Of a stretch of 64,000 nucleotides of DNA, positions 23,311 to 37,775 are shown piece after piece. The position numbers and the translations under genes were made by a program. The DNA is taken from contig NC_084702.1 of NCBI RefSeq assembly GCF_028389875.1, positions 47,739,053-47,803,052 on the forward strand. Direction: 5' to 3'. Source of the DNA: Rhea pennata (lineage: Eukaryota; Chordata; Aves; Rheiformes; Rheidae). The notes under the pieces were generated by a model. It saw nothing but the letters and a program-made list of their open reading frames with translations. It was not told where the DNA came from and ran no database searches. Numbering within the stretch: the stretch's first letter is position 1; every line of letters begins with the position of its first letter.

Positions 23311-26300
23311 TTTTAAATACATAAAAGTCACTTAAAAAAAATTAATTGGCAATGACTAATTGTATATTTCTCATTTTCTTGAGACCTTATGTTAGAATTT
23401 ATGTAAGCCGATGAAAGAAGCTTTTTCTTCATATAAAAGAGCTGTATGTTACTATGTACTCTGGAAAACCAGGCTTTTGGTATCTTGACTCAGTTATGGG
23501 ACTAAAATTAACAGGCACAGTTGATTTTAGTTTTTGCCTCATTTGCCAGGACTAATGGGGATCATTATCCTTTTATCTCGTTAGAAAATTGCAACAGTTC
23601 TTCAGTGAAAACTCTGTACTACAGTTTATGGTGTTCCTGTTCCAAAGGCATACTCTGTAAACGTGACATAGATTACATATAGACCAATTAGGATAAAACG
23701 GAATCTTCAGTAATTCTAACAGATAATATTAAACATGTAAATCCAGAAGTGAACTAATGGACATTAGGTCTTTAATCCTGAAAAACAGTATATAGGTCTA
23801 TGTCTTTATTCACCTATTGACTTTTGTTAAACTTGCCTTTGTATCAGCAAGGAATAATAAGGGATCAGCCTGTGATTCCTAAATCCTGTTATAAGATATC
23901 CTGTAAAAATCTTAGCCCTTTATGTTGCTCCAGAAGTTCTGTCTCTTAACTGCAATGCGGCTGTGGTTTTATATTTGAAGAAAGATGGTATGAGACACTA
24001 CTCTTCTATTCCAGTTGATAATCCTAGGAGAGAATGAGTTGTGTATATTTACACAATGGGATACTAATACATTAAAACTGTGTTTTACAGCAACATGAAA
24101 GTACTATTGCAAAGCAGTATTACTAAGTCATGCCCTTATAAAAAGGCACTAGTTTGAAGCTGCTACAGTGTCCTTATGTGTTGTGTTTACATATTGAGTG
24201 TTGTTTTCCAGTTCTTAAAAGATGGACATCCGAATGAAGAAATTATCTTGCAACTACCTCATTACCATGAGTTATAGCCTAGCAGTTAGAGCTATATTTA
24301 CATGGAAAAAAATATATATTTGATATATACATACTGTAACTTAACGAACGCTTAATGAAAACTAAAGCCTGTATCCTGTGGCTAAGTAGCATTCCCAGGT
24401 ACCTTAAAGTGTTCTGCTAAGACTCTTAAGATTCCATCTCAGGTAAGTAAGCAACATGCCCCGTTTTCTGAAAGATAAAACTAAAATTAATTCCTCAGAA
24501 GTGCCTGCTCTGAAATGTTTTTAAAAAGATCTTCCAAAGAGAACTCTGTTTTGGAAACTTAGTTCCTCCACTTTGATATTAACAACCTTAACTTTGTTGC
24601 TTCTCTGGCATGTTGCCCTCTATTGTTTTGTTTCGCTGGGCCAAGGGAAACTGGGAGATGGGCAGTGTGTGAAAGATGTCAGCAGCGATTCTGTTACTGG
24701 TGTTCATTCCTTACTGCAGTTCACGTTGCTCCTGGTGCAGGAGGTACAATAGGAAGTTGCAGTATCCTGTTTTACATTAAACACTGGGTTTGTCAGAGGT
24801 CCCAAGTTGAAGTTGCACTATTTCATTTGCAACAACTCTAAACAAACAAGCAGGCAAAAAGTCTCACTGCTATTTGTCCTCATTGCGTCTACTTTGTCAT
24901 GGGACTTACGGGGACCAGTGGGAACACACTCCTCCTCCTCCTTTACCTACCTCTGTTTTACCTAGCCTTGCCACACAGCTATCAAAACACTCTCAGTGAA
25001 ACATGCTGATTAAAGGAATCTAAGGAATACCTAGACTATCCACACACATTTCTAGCTTTGTTCTCTGGTGTTGGCAACTACCTAAGTCAATATAATTATA
25101 GCAGGTGCCATTTGACTTTAGATTGTTGATTTACTGGTTTCATTGGTAGTCACTGTAGCCTGTGATCCCCTATCCCTGCAGAGCCCAGACTACAAAGCTC
25201 TGGGAATAACTGTGAAGAACCAGGCTCAGGGGGAGTTCATTAACTTTCTGGCACCCAGCCAAGTACATATAAGAAGTGGCTAAATATGTCATTGCTTAAG
25301 TAATGGAAAAGCTAATTATTATAGTGAAAGTGTAACTGCTGCCCTTTGCAAAAGGGCAAAAACTGAGTTGTGTTCTTCATGTAAAATCTCAGGACAGGGA
25401 GTTAGAACCATTCTGTTTTTCTATCTCTTTAACTTAAAAACACAGGAAATCAGATATATTTTGTGTAGCCTGAAGGAACTTTGTTTCCATTTTGTGATGC
25501 AGAAATATGGGGTTGTTATCCTACAGACAAATGGTATTCAAACAAACTAAAGAAAATCCAAAAAATTAATCTATGTAGTTCTCTGTAGTAAAAGGAAAGC
25601 ACGAAGAGCTGGCACTGGCATTGGTGAAATGCCAGAAATCAATTTTGAATTACTTTGTTTCATTTTCAATACTTGTAGTCTTTTCTAGAGGAATCCTCAT
25701 CTAGAATGCAAAATTTTTGAACACGTCAAATGTTAATTTCTGCTTCAGTTTCACTGTTGTAACTTTGTTCACAAAAGGATTGATTGATACAACTTCTGAA
25801 AAAGCAGAATTGTTACTGTAGAGGAGGCAGTGAGGCAGTGTTACTGACTTACTATATACAAGTCAGGCTTCTACAAAATAATAACTGAAGGAATATGAGG
25901 AATTAAATTTATTGTGAAGCTTCAAGTTGAGGGTTGTTTGTAGGGACAATAGTAATGGAGAACAAGCACCTGCTACTTCTGTGCTAGATAGAGTATGAAT
26001 ATAAACAGTTCTACTGAAAAATAAGCATTCAGTACACAAAGCAGGTAATACAGGAGAAAACAGGGGCCTTTCACCCAGCCTAGTCCACTGACAAGTGCAG
26101 GAATCTCATAAGTTACCCAGAAAGAATGGGTCTGGAGTAAGAAGAAGGAAACAAAGCAGATTAACAGTGCCATTGTGGTCAGCAAAGAAGCATCTAGTAA
26201 AACATGACCACAAAAGTGAACAGATAATTACTGTTAGAGCTAGCACTAAGTGACAGAAGCAAAGCCCACTGTGGTTAGAGACGAGCACAGAGATAGCACA

Positions 26301-29300
26301 CATTTTTAAATACTAGTGCTTAGCCTCTACTGTTCAAGCATTTCTAATATGCTTGTCCTTGTAGTAACCAATTATCAGTTATTAATTTTTTTTAAATGGA
26401 TAAAATCACCAAGAGTCAAACATTACATGAGTTTAATTAAGATCAAGCACTATTTCAGCTTAGCATGCTCTATCAAACCTTTTATGCTCTGAGCTGATGA
26501 TAAAAGTTCACATGAACACCTGCACCACTGAAATGATGCAAGGTGCACCTTTTTCTATTAGTGAGGTTCAGGTTTTCTTAGGATGCTGAGTCTCATGGAA
26601 AATACAGCGAGCACTGCAAGGTGACATAGCCTCCTGGGAGGTACTAAGCATCCTGAACACCTACTACTTTTTAAATTCAGATGATAGTGCCATTTTTTTG
26701 GATGCTGAGCCAGTACACAACTTGGAATACTGAAAGGCAATAAAACAATTACAGAGAGGGCTACCACTCTGCTGTTCCTCTATGCTTTTCTGGGCCAAAC
26801 AGCAGGTATAAAAGTATGTTATTTCCCTGGAGCCATCAGTAAGCATAGAATTTTTCTGAAGCTATTAAGAATATAGCATCATAAAAATTTGATACCTATT
26901 ACTTGAATGGGAACAGGGTGTGTCAGTATCTTGGGTGTCAACACAAGTCAAGGCAGGTCATTTGCAAGCAGTGATAGTATCTTTGTTTAAACAACTCGCA
27001 TAGATGGAAAAATGAGAAAAGCTTTCAGGCAGTAGAGCCCTACTTCAGTGTGCTGAAAAAGTAGTTTTTCCCCCCTGCAGCAGTTGGCTTAATAAAAAAG
27101 ACATTACCAACAGTCTTTGTGTTGCCTGGGTCCTTAGTCCATCACAGCCTCAGCAAAATACCAGCAGATCATGGAAAGCCACAAATGATAGTTCCATTTT
27201 TTCATGTTAAATGAAAAATTAATCACAACTAATTAATAGTTAAATTAATTGCAACTAATTTTTTAATAAAATAACACACATCTTACCATAACTTTCATAT
27301 AAGACAATTATTTCTGGAATAGTCTTTCCTCCATAAACTTTGATGCTTTAATTACTAGAGTTTGCAATAGTAAACCGTATTTCTCAAGCATGTCCTTCAT
27401 CAAAACAATCCCATTGTTCGAGCACCACAGTCGATGCCCATCAGGGCACTCTCTTCATCTCACACAGTAAGAGTCATTAACGGGCTAAGCAGAATAGCTG
27501 CAGTCTTAGGTTTTATCTTGCTTTTTCAAAGAGGTGGCTTCATGATAGAATAAATGTAACTGTTTATTCTGTTCAAGTTGCTTTTAGAAGTAGCTTACAG
27601 AGCTTAAATGTCTTGCAGAGTCATCATGAAAATTTTCAAGCCAAAGCATAAAATACATTTCTCTGTTCTTTGCTAGGCTGATTAATGCAGGGAAAACAGA
27701 TGGTGTTTGCACATTTTTCAAACTAAACTAAACCCCCAAAACTATCGCCAACAAAACACTTCTCTTGAATGATTTAGAGAATAACTTCTGCAATTTTGCA
27801 TTAACACATCTCTACAGGGAGCTTAAATTATGCAGCCAATGACTTTCTGGTCTCTTGTCCACAACTACTATTCCTTCTACCTCTTCACTGTCCCTTAAAC
27901 ATCATCTCAATACCACCCCCTTTAACTTAACCATTCCTCACATCCTTATTCATCTGTTAGTCTCTGCTTTCAAATAGCTGTGTCCCAATCTTCCTTTACT
28001 GTTACTAGTGTTTCCCCAGATAGTCCTAGATGCCCCATTCTTCTTGCTCTTAAAGTATCTTTTGCTGCATTTGCTGTTTTTTTTCTGAAATTTCCCTCAT
28101 GACTTCCAAACATCTTCTCTTTTTTTACCTGCCAACTGATCACCTGCCCTGATATTCCTAACTTCTTTGCACTTGGTCTCAGTTCCTCATCCTACTTCTG
28201 CCAGTCTCAGCACTCTCATCCTAGCTCCCTCAGTATTCTCTCTCCACCCATTCTTATTAATCTCCTTATTGGATCCCTTCTCCAGCTAGCCTCAGTCTTT
28301 TCCATTTCTTTGCCTAATATTTCAGTATATTTAATGAGGAACTGAACATGAATGTATACGTCACCAAACATTCCCAAGTTGAGGAGTACATTGGTTAGTG
28401 TGAAGATGTCTGAATTGTGCCTAAAAAAAGTAGGTTGGCAGGACAAAAGACAGCATGCAGACATGGCTCTTTTCTAGTAAAAGTGGCATAAGCAAATCTG
28501 GAGATACGCGGCCAACGGTAAAGCACCTAATCCATGCACTTCTGGAAGTGCCATACAATACTGTGGAGCTGGCCTGGGCCACAAAGTGAGACATAGCTTG
28601 TACCTGACTCTGGAAAAGCATAAGCACTGCTCTGAAAAGACATTAGGAGGAGTAACTGTCAAGCAACTGAAATATTTTTATTTCTTACATTAGAAGTCAT
28701 CACAATCTGTCTTCTAGCATTTTTTCCACATCATCTGGTTACAACCTTTTTAGTACTTTACGCAGCTGTTGAACAGGAGCATGATTTTATCATGGAAGTT
28801 AGATAAAGAAATATCCAATTTGCCAAAACTATCTTAAAATGCTGCAGGTTCTCTTCTTTGCTGACAAAAAAAACAGAAGCCTATCAGCCAGTCAACTCTC
28901 CCTCCTTTGCCCAAAACCACTTAATTTAATAATTCTCTATTCTTTATATGACCATCAACAAGAGAATTGAGGGAAAAACGAACTGATTGACAAACTTTAG
29001 AATTAAGTAAGTGCCATCTCTCTGTGAATAAGAATGTATTTTAAAGCAAAATCTCTTAAAAAGTTTGCAAATTGTATGTAGTTGTTATAGAAGTAAAGTA
29101 CTTAATAAATGTGGTCTATCAAAGCACTTAAGCATGAACATGAAATTCCACTGATTTCACATGGTTAACAGTAAGCGTATGATCAAGCAGTTCACTGGAT
29201 TTTAAGCTAGAAAATTCACTGCTGCAAATGACTGAGTACTATTCTACTAATATGAACATGCACATGAAACCGGAGGTAAAACTTCCTATTACTAGCATTG

Positions 29301-31743
29301 TACTGAATGTCAAATGGGCAAAAACATCCTACTTAAAATCATAACTTCTTACACTAAACTGTATCTTTGTTAATTTAAGTGGACAAGTTTTATTAAAGCT
29401 GTACATGGAAAAATTAAAAATAAGATACATTGTTCAAGAAGAAAAATCCTTAAGATAAAACACTAAAAATGGCAGTGATAAGAAGGAGAGAGATGGAGAA
29501 AGTCACTATGTGTGCCCTCTACAGAAGCAAGGCTTTCCTGAATTTCTTTTTGAAAAGCAAATTAGCAATAGTATTCCCACACCTCATTCTGCACCTGCAG
29601 TTCTGAACACAGCTCAGGCAAGACTGTGAGCTATTTGCTGCTCTATTTGAATGCTTAATATGAGCTGCACATATTTTACAGTCTTTATGAATACCGTATC
29701 TGTTGTTACCATAATGTCCCCAAAGTTTCTTTATACTAGGAAAAAACCCTCAAACAAACAAAAGAAATCATCTATCATAGCAATCACACAAATCAATGAG
29801 AGTATATTGGAGGACTATACAATATTTTTCTATGATGTATGATTTTCAATAGCACAAGATATGTTGAAATTTCATTACAAGTGAAGTTAGGTGGAGTAGA
29901 GGGGAAGAAAGGGAAGCAGTATCCCCTCACCCTCAGCAGGACCCGAAGCAATGTATGCTCCAGGTCCTTTGGAGTAGCAGCGGTATCACTTCATCACTTT
30001 CTTTCCTTACCTCCCTGCCATCTGCACTGTGGCTGCAAGAAGGGTAAGAAAGAAAAATACACAAAAAAGTTACACAAAACTGGCCAGAAAATAACAGCAG
30101 TTTCTAGCAGAGGAGCAAGATGTGATTCATCTAACAGAAGGCAAGCATTTACATCTGAACTACTCAGCACCAGCTGATTCAATGGCCCATGAGAGAAAGA
30201 GAAGGAATGCATTTCTATGATGCAGTTCTAAAATACACAACAAAAATAGGCCAGATTTACCTTAAAACTTAGAAATAGGTAATCTTAAAAGTTGCCAGTT
30301 TCTCTCTACTGACTACAAAACCAATATAAGGGGAAACAATCAGGTGCAGACATCTAAATTTAAACATGATGAATCCTTCATATAGTAACATAAATTGGTA
30401 ATTGATTGACTTTTTTCAGTGTGATGAATCAGGTACAGATGTTTTCCTTTGATATTCTACTACTCCTCAGTACTTTCAAATATATTTATATGAAAAATGA
30501 TTCTAACATGAACCTGCTTACTATTTTCGTACATTAAGACAATACAGTAAACAAATGAAAGAAACTCACAGAGGAAGACCAGTTAGCTTGAAACTGAACC
30601 TGAGTAACACAGGATTTCTGCAAACAGCTACAAAACACCAAAAATGCGCTCTGCAAAATTGAAGCCATGATGCAGACATGTTAATAGATAGACAGGTCAA
30701 GCATTCCAGGCCAATGCTAAGCTTTCACAGAATATCTCCTGTGAAACTAGAAGCAGCTCTCTTGACTGCGTGGGCTGGGTAGGAGATTCTACCACGTCTC
30801 AGCCCACAACCCACCTTTCATGCAAGACAACATAGAGGAAAACTTTCTCTGTCCTGGGAGCAGGCTTATCAGGGCAGATCTGATATTATCTGATATTATG
30901 CAGTGAATTCACACAGAGAGACCAAACTTTAGATCTAAAGAGAAAGCATATTTTTAAAAAATGAATGCATAAGAACATGTTTAAGATAAGTTTTAAAAAA
31001 CCGACAGCTTCTTTCTTACTCAGCAATAGAATCAGGAAGAATGAATTATGTATGATAAGTATTGGTGACATTATATGATGTACTACAAAAAGGAGTTCAG
31101 TGAGGAAGAAGAAAACAAGTACTTCTACGGAACCAAAGTAGTGATATGCAAATAGGCATATAGAAGCACAGTAAAATATGTTCACATATTGTACTTTTCT
31201 ATGTGAAAATCTGAGTCTTTAGATTAATAAAGATCAGAGATTACTTGCATATCTAAAAAGTTTGAAAATTCAATGTCACTTATACAGAAAGCATTATAAG
31301 TATAAACTGTTAAACATATATACATATATATACACATACATAACCTTTATACCATATATTTAACTTAAACTTTTCAATGTGTTTTATAAGCAGTAATATT
31401 CTATACTACTCTGCCTCCTGAAAATTAAAAGAATTCTAGCAAATTCTAGATTTCTAAAATGTCAAGTATTATGAAGCAGTCTGCTGTACATACATCTTTT
31501 TGAAAGGCAAGAGCAAAATTTCCCTGGCACAAGGTCAGTCAGTTCTGAGAATATAGGAGCTTCTATTTTTATCTTTTCATTTCTACATTATTCAATGCTT
31601 TAACATAACCTTACCATTAGAATTTCATCTGGAAACAATCTTTACAGCCATGTTAAATTTTTTATTTGATGACAATGATTCTTCAAAGGGACATTCACCA
31701 GGATTCTACTTTATGGCAGCCACTTCTGCTATTTGCAATTTGC
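23311..31743. other. intergenic region, no gene seen
   Basis: About 8.4 kb between the CPT2-like gene and RFESD. I looked on both strands for SPATA9-like exons, since mammals carry that gene between RFESD and RHOBTB3, and found none. The open frames present (for example 29839-30177 plus, 30886-31185 minus) have ordinary chance length and no recognisable domain. A pyrimidine-rich stretch lies around 27.85-28.3 kb, and a short TA-rich microsatellite at about 31314-31345. Confidence 0.55.
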
Positions 31744-33819
<2,076 letters not shown>

Positions 33820-33829
33820 TGTCTCTCTT

Positions 33830-35545
33830 CAGTATTCCCACCACACCTAGGCTTGCTTTGTTCACATGCGTAGCAGCTTTTATCAAAGTGCTGCTTTATG
33901 TAAAGAGCTTTTTTTGTGTGTGATAGTAGCTTGCCCCAACAACATAAAAAAGCAAGCTTTACGCAAGGCTCAGCACGGCCGCAGTAAACTGTGCCAGGAC
34001 TGATAAAGCAGGGGAGAAGATCTGGGGCTGCTGCGATAACAGACTAGCACAGCTCTGAGTTGGATATACTGCCTTTCTCTTTAAAAGCAACACTTCCACA
34101 ACTGCCTTTCACCGACTGGGTCACTTGAATTTAAAACCATGTTTAGAAATCATTTATTACATTCCCGTGTGTACTCAGGCTCAACAACTACATGTTTCCT
34201 AATAAGATGTTCTATCAGGAAGACCAGTATAAGTAATACTGTGCTATTTTCAAGACCAGTGATTTTCTGATTTATACATAATCAACTGTAAGTACAGATT
34301 CTTTGTATTCTAGATACCAAAAAATTAGCTCTACCAAATCTTTCCTAGAAAGTGAAATACCAGTTTTCAGACTCACAGAACTATCCAATATTCACATTTT
34401 TCTTATTTTCTGTAGAAAATATGCATAGTATGTAGCAATCTAATCACAAGACCTAGAATAGGAAACTCCCAATTTTTAGTATCACCTTTTGGCCAACTCT
34501 GTGTATAAACTTCCAGATTGGCCAGAACCTTAAAATACAGGTGCCTGCATTTTTTGTGAAGACACCAATAAAAAATTACATATATAGACATGTAGATATG
34601 TCCCAATCAGTATTAAAATAACACTTAGCTCCAAATCCCCGGTTCATTTAGTGAGGGACTCATTTGGTGTTCATTTCTACAACCAGCCTGCATTTGTATG
34701 CATGTATTACACAGCCGCCCAAGACTGAAACCTGGTTGTTAGTGTGTTGTGCACCCCATATTTATTAACTGCAACAAGTAATAATAGCAAACTGCTTCAT
34801 TTTACAGGTAGACTGAGATGTAAAGACTTAAATGTTTATCTACAACCAACTGTATAACAACAGCCCCAGCAAAACCAGGTCCTCCAGAACAAAGCCCTCA
34901 AGGCAACAGGTACTTGTGAATGCAGTCCTGAGTTTAAGAAAAAACACTGTGGCAGAAGACTGTCTTCCCTGAAGAAAGATGGGCAATTGAAGAAGACTCA
35001 ATAGCAAGAAAAACCTGCAACTAGGCTGTCTTATTGAAAGCTTACTTTTGGACACTTTCTTACCCATGAAGTGGAAGTATACTTGTGAAGTACTAACAAA
35101 AAGGGAGAGATTTCAAACTTGAACAGTCCTGGGTGGACAGGAGGACATTATGGAAGAGAAGTCTAATAGCTCTCCAAGCTGGTTTTCATTTTACAGGCTT
35201 TTCCACTTTTCCAGCAGGCAACTCTCAGCCCTTGGTGTGATGCCGTTTCTGCAGCGCTCCATCTGAGGGTGGGAACCTGCCGCAGAGACCGGCCCTTGCT
35301 TCCCTCCCGTTCCCGAAACCGCGGGACTAATGGCATTAGGCCCTAACCATGGAAATGCTAAGCAAGTAAACAGCCACCTATTAAAAGCATATGAAATTGG
35401 TGTTTTGTTTGCCCTCGTAGGGCTCCCTGGAAAGTGTAGTTCTCATTACACGCTACATAAGGTGAACTAAAAAATCCATTTTGCTTGATTGTGTTTTTTC
35501 CAGGTCACTAACCAAGCTAAAAATCCCTCTGTTTAAACAGCAGGC
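33830..35545. other. upstream region of RFESD, non-coding
   Basis: No recognised repeat or exon. If the CpG island at 35.55-36.2 kb is the RFESD promoter, this is 5' UTR intron; if RFESD starts near 33.85 kb it is intergenic. A short MIR-like phrase (cattttacaggtagactgag, 34799-34818) is too short to call. Confidence 0.4.
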
Positions 35546-35549
35546 AGAA

Positions 35550-36200
35550 AGCACAACCATCCGTGCAAACCTCGCCGGACCTCGCCGCATCCCAGCGGCG
35601 CAGCAGTGCTGCACCCAACGCACGTCTCGCCCACAATCCCGGGACGCCCGGGGCGAGGAGAAGCACAGCTGCTCGGATACACCCTAGAGCCCCAACCCAA
35701 CCTCCCCCCTCCAGACCGCGGGTGGGCCGCCGCCGGGCTTGAGCCCCGCCGGGGCGGGTGGGCAGTGCCGGAGCAGCCGGTCCCTTGCCCGGCTGGGACG
35801 AAACAGAGTTAAACTAACACCAAAAATGCCCAGATATGGCTTCCCTACGCCCTCTCGGCCCCCGGCGCGCGCGGACCGCCACCGACGCCGCCGCCCTCCT
35901 CTCACGGCGACGCGCCCCCGCGCGCGGGCACGCGCCCCGCGCCCCGCGCCCCGGCACGCGCCCCGCGCCCCCGCCCCGCCGGCCTCCCAACACCCACCGC
36001 GCGGGCGAGCCGCCCGCCTCCGGAGGGCGCGCCGCGCGGGCGAGCGGCACTACAGCTCCCGGCGGGCACCGCGGCAGCAACGGCCGCGCCGCGCGCTCCG
36101 CCCCCAGGGGCAGCGCCGGCTCTGTCAGGCTCGGGCAGGGCGCGGCGGCTCTCCGCACTGCAAATACGTGTGAACTGGCAGCCCTCGTCCCGACAGCTTT
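35550..36200. promoter_or_regulatory. CpG island between RFESD and GPR150
   Basis: Dense GC and CpG sequence with several CCGCCC and CGCGCG blocks and no recognisable protein. Open frames run on both strands (for example 35814-36353 minus, 35836-36327 plus) because stop codons are rare at this base composition. Most likely the promoter and a non-coding first exon of RFESD on the minus strand; a bidirectional or unknown transcript is also possible. Confidence 0.5.
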
Positions 36201-36639
36201 CAGTGTAAACTCGGCATCACATGCAGTAACCGTCATCGGCCCTGAAAAAACAGGTGTGCTCAGGTACAGTATGGCACAGTACAGCCTCACGGAACCGACC
36301 TCACCCTGCCAGGAAGGGAGTGGATGAGCCGTGTTCAGCTTCACGGAAACCAACGACCTAACCGCGGTGGCAACGTAAATACATATTCCTGTGTTCTTGG
36401 GCGGAATAATCTTAGCATAATTAGAGGCATAAACGCCATTAGGTAGTGTAAATTAAGTTTTGGGATCAATACAATGATCTCTTTACTTAGAACATCTGGC
36501 AAGGCAGAGTACCTTTTTTTTTCTCTATACTGCCCCAGATGAGTAGTTATCTATCTTTAAAAACACATGGTTTTAGAACGTTGAATATATGCAATAGTAT
36601 GTTTGGAAACCAAATGTACGGAATCACTAATGAAAATGT

Positions 36640-36830
36640 AAAAATATTTTTTCCAGGTTACCTAGTTACCAAAATGTGGCTCACTAAGCACAACTTAATT
36701 CCTGGATTTAGTGGAACTGATAAAATGTTATCTGCCAGTTGAAATAAACGTGTAAAAACGACAAATTTTTCCCAAGCTACTTAGTTATCAAAGTATGGCA
36801 AAGCACAACTGAATTCCTGCAATGAACCTA
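36640..36830 (+). repeat. diverged direct duplication
   Basis: About 50 bp near 36659-36708 (ttacctagttaccaaaatgt … agcacaacttaattcctg) recurs near 36777-36822 as ttagttatcaaagtatgg … agcacaactgaattcctg, 118 bp downstream. No named repeat family recognised. Confidence 0.55.
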
Positions 36831-37644
36831 AGTATCTAGGAACTGAATCTAAAACATTTTGATCAAAAAGAGGAAGGCTATCCTCCCCTCGAAGCTTTAA
36901 GTGGATTTCCAAATTAGTTAGATTTTTCTTAACATTTTCTTAAAGAGTTTGGCTTCTTTAATGTATTCTGAGTCACTTTATAAGATGCTGGATGGAGGCA
37001 TCCCTGCATCAAAGTGCCATCTGGTGGCAATTACAATAAAAGGGAGTTGGTGTAGCAGAAGGATTCATCATTGGATCAAAACACAGTTCATTTCATGAGT
37101 AGTAATTCATTAATACAAGCTTTGCTAATTCCTGCTCTATTCTTCGAAATGTGCTTGGGGAGGAAAAAAATAATAAAAAAAAATAAGACAATAAAAATAT
37201 CACCACCGAGCGCCGCGCGAGTGCGATCGCTGCCTCCTGCAGCAGACGGTACTCGCTGCCCACCGCGGCCGCGCAACAGGACGCCGTCCGCCAAGCGGAG
37301 TGCGCGCACAGCCTTCGCCTCGCCTCGCTTGGCTTTGACGGAGCGGGGCGCAGCGCGGCTGGTCTTGGCGCCCATGCGGCTAGCACCTCGGCGCCGGGAC
37401 GGGACGCCGCTGCCGCAGGCGTCGCCGTCGCCGCCGGCTCGCTCGCTGCCGCCGAGGCGCGGATTTCGCCCTTGCAGGTACACGAGCGAAAGCCGCCGCT
37501 CGGAGGCCGGAGGGAGCACGGGGGCTGGAGGGGGGCGGCGGGCAAGGCGCGGGGCTGCCGGCGGGGGGCGGTCGCTGGGAGGGGAGCGCGCTGGCCGCGG
37601 GGGTGCGCAGCCCCTTCCCCGCGCCCCATGACGGGCAGAGCCCC

Positions 37645-37650
37645 TATATA
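37645..37650 (+). promoter_or_regulatory. TATA box of GPR150
   Basis: cccTATATAggcgcggg stands out in an otherwise GC-only stretch. It lies 126 bp upstream of the ATG at 37776, placing the likely transcription start near 37675-37680. Confidence 0.65.
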
Positions 37651-37775
37651 GGCGCGGGGAGCGCCGCCGCCTGCCGACAAAGTTTGTGCCTGGCGGGAGG
37701 CGCGGAGCGGGGCCGCCCGGCGCAGCGCTGTCCTTCTCCTTTCTCCTCCCTCCCCGCCGGGACTTCGCGGGAGCC

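Noticed and set aside
29839-30177. 112-codon plus-strand open frame, checked as a possible SPATA9 exon
   Set aside because: No similarity to SPATA9 or another known family; length is within chance expectation.
35739-36353. Open frames on both strands in the 35.5-36.3 kb island
   Set aside because: Same base-composition effect; no recognisable protein, low-complexity Arg/Ala/Pro.
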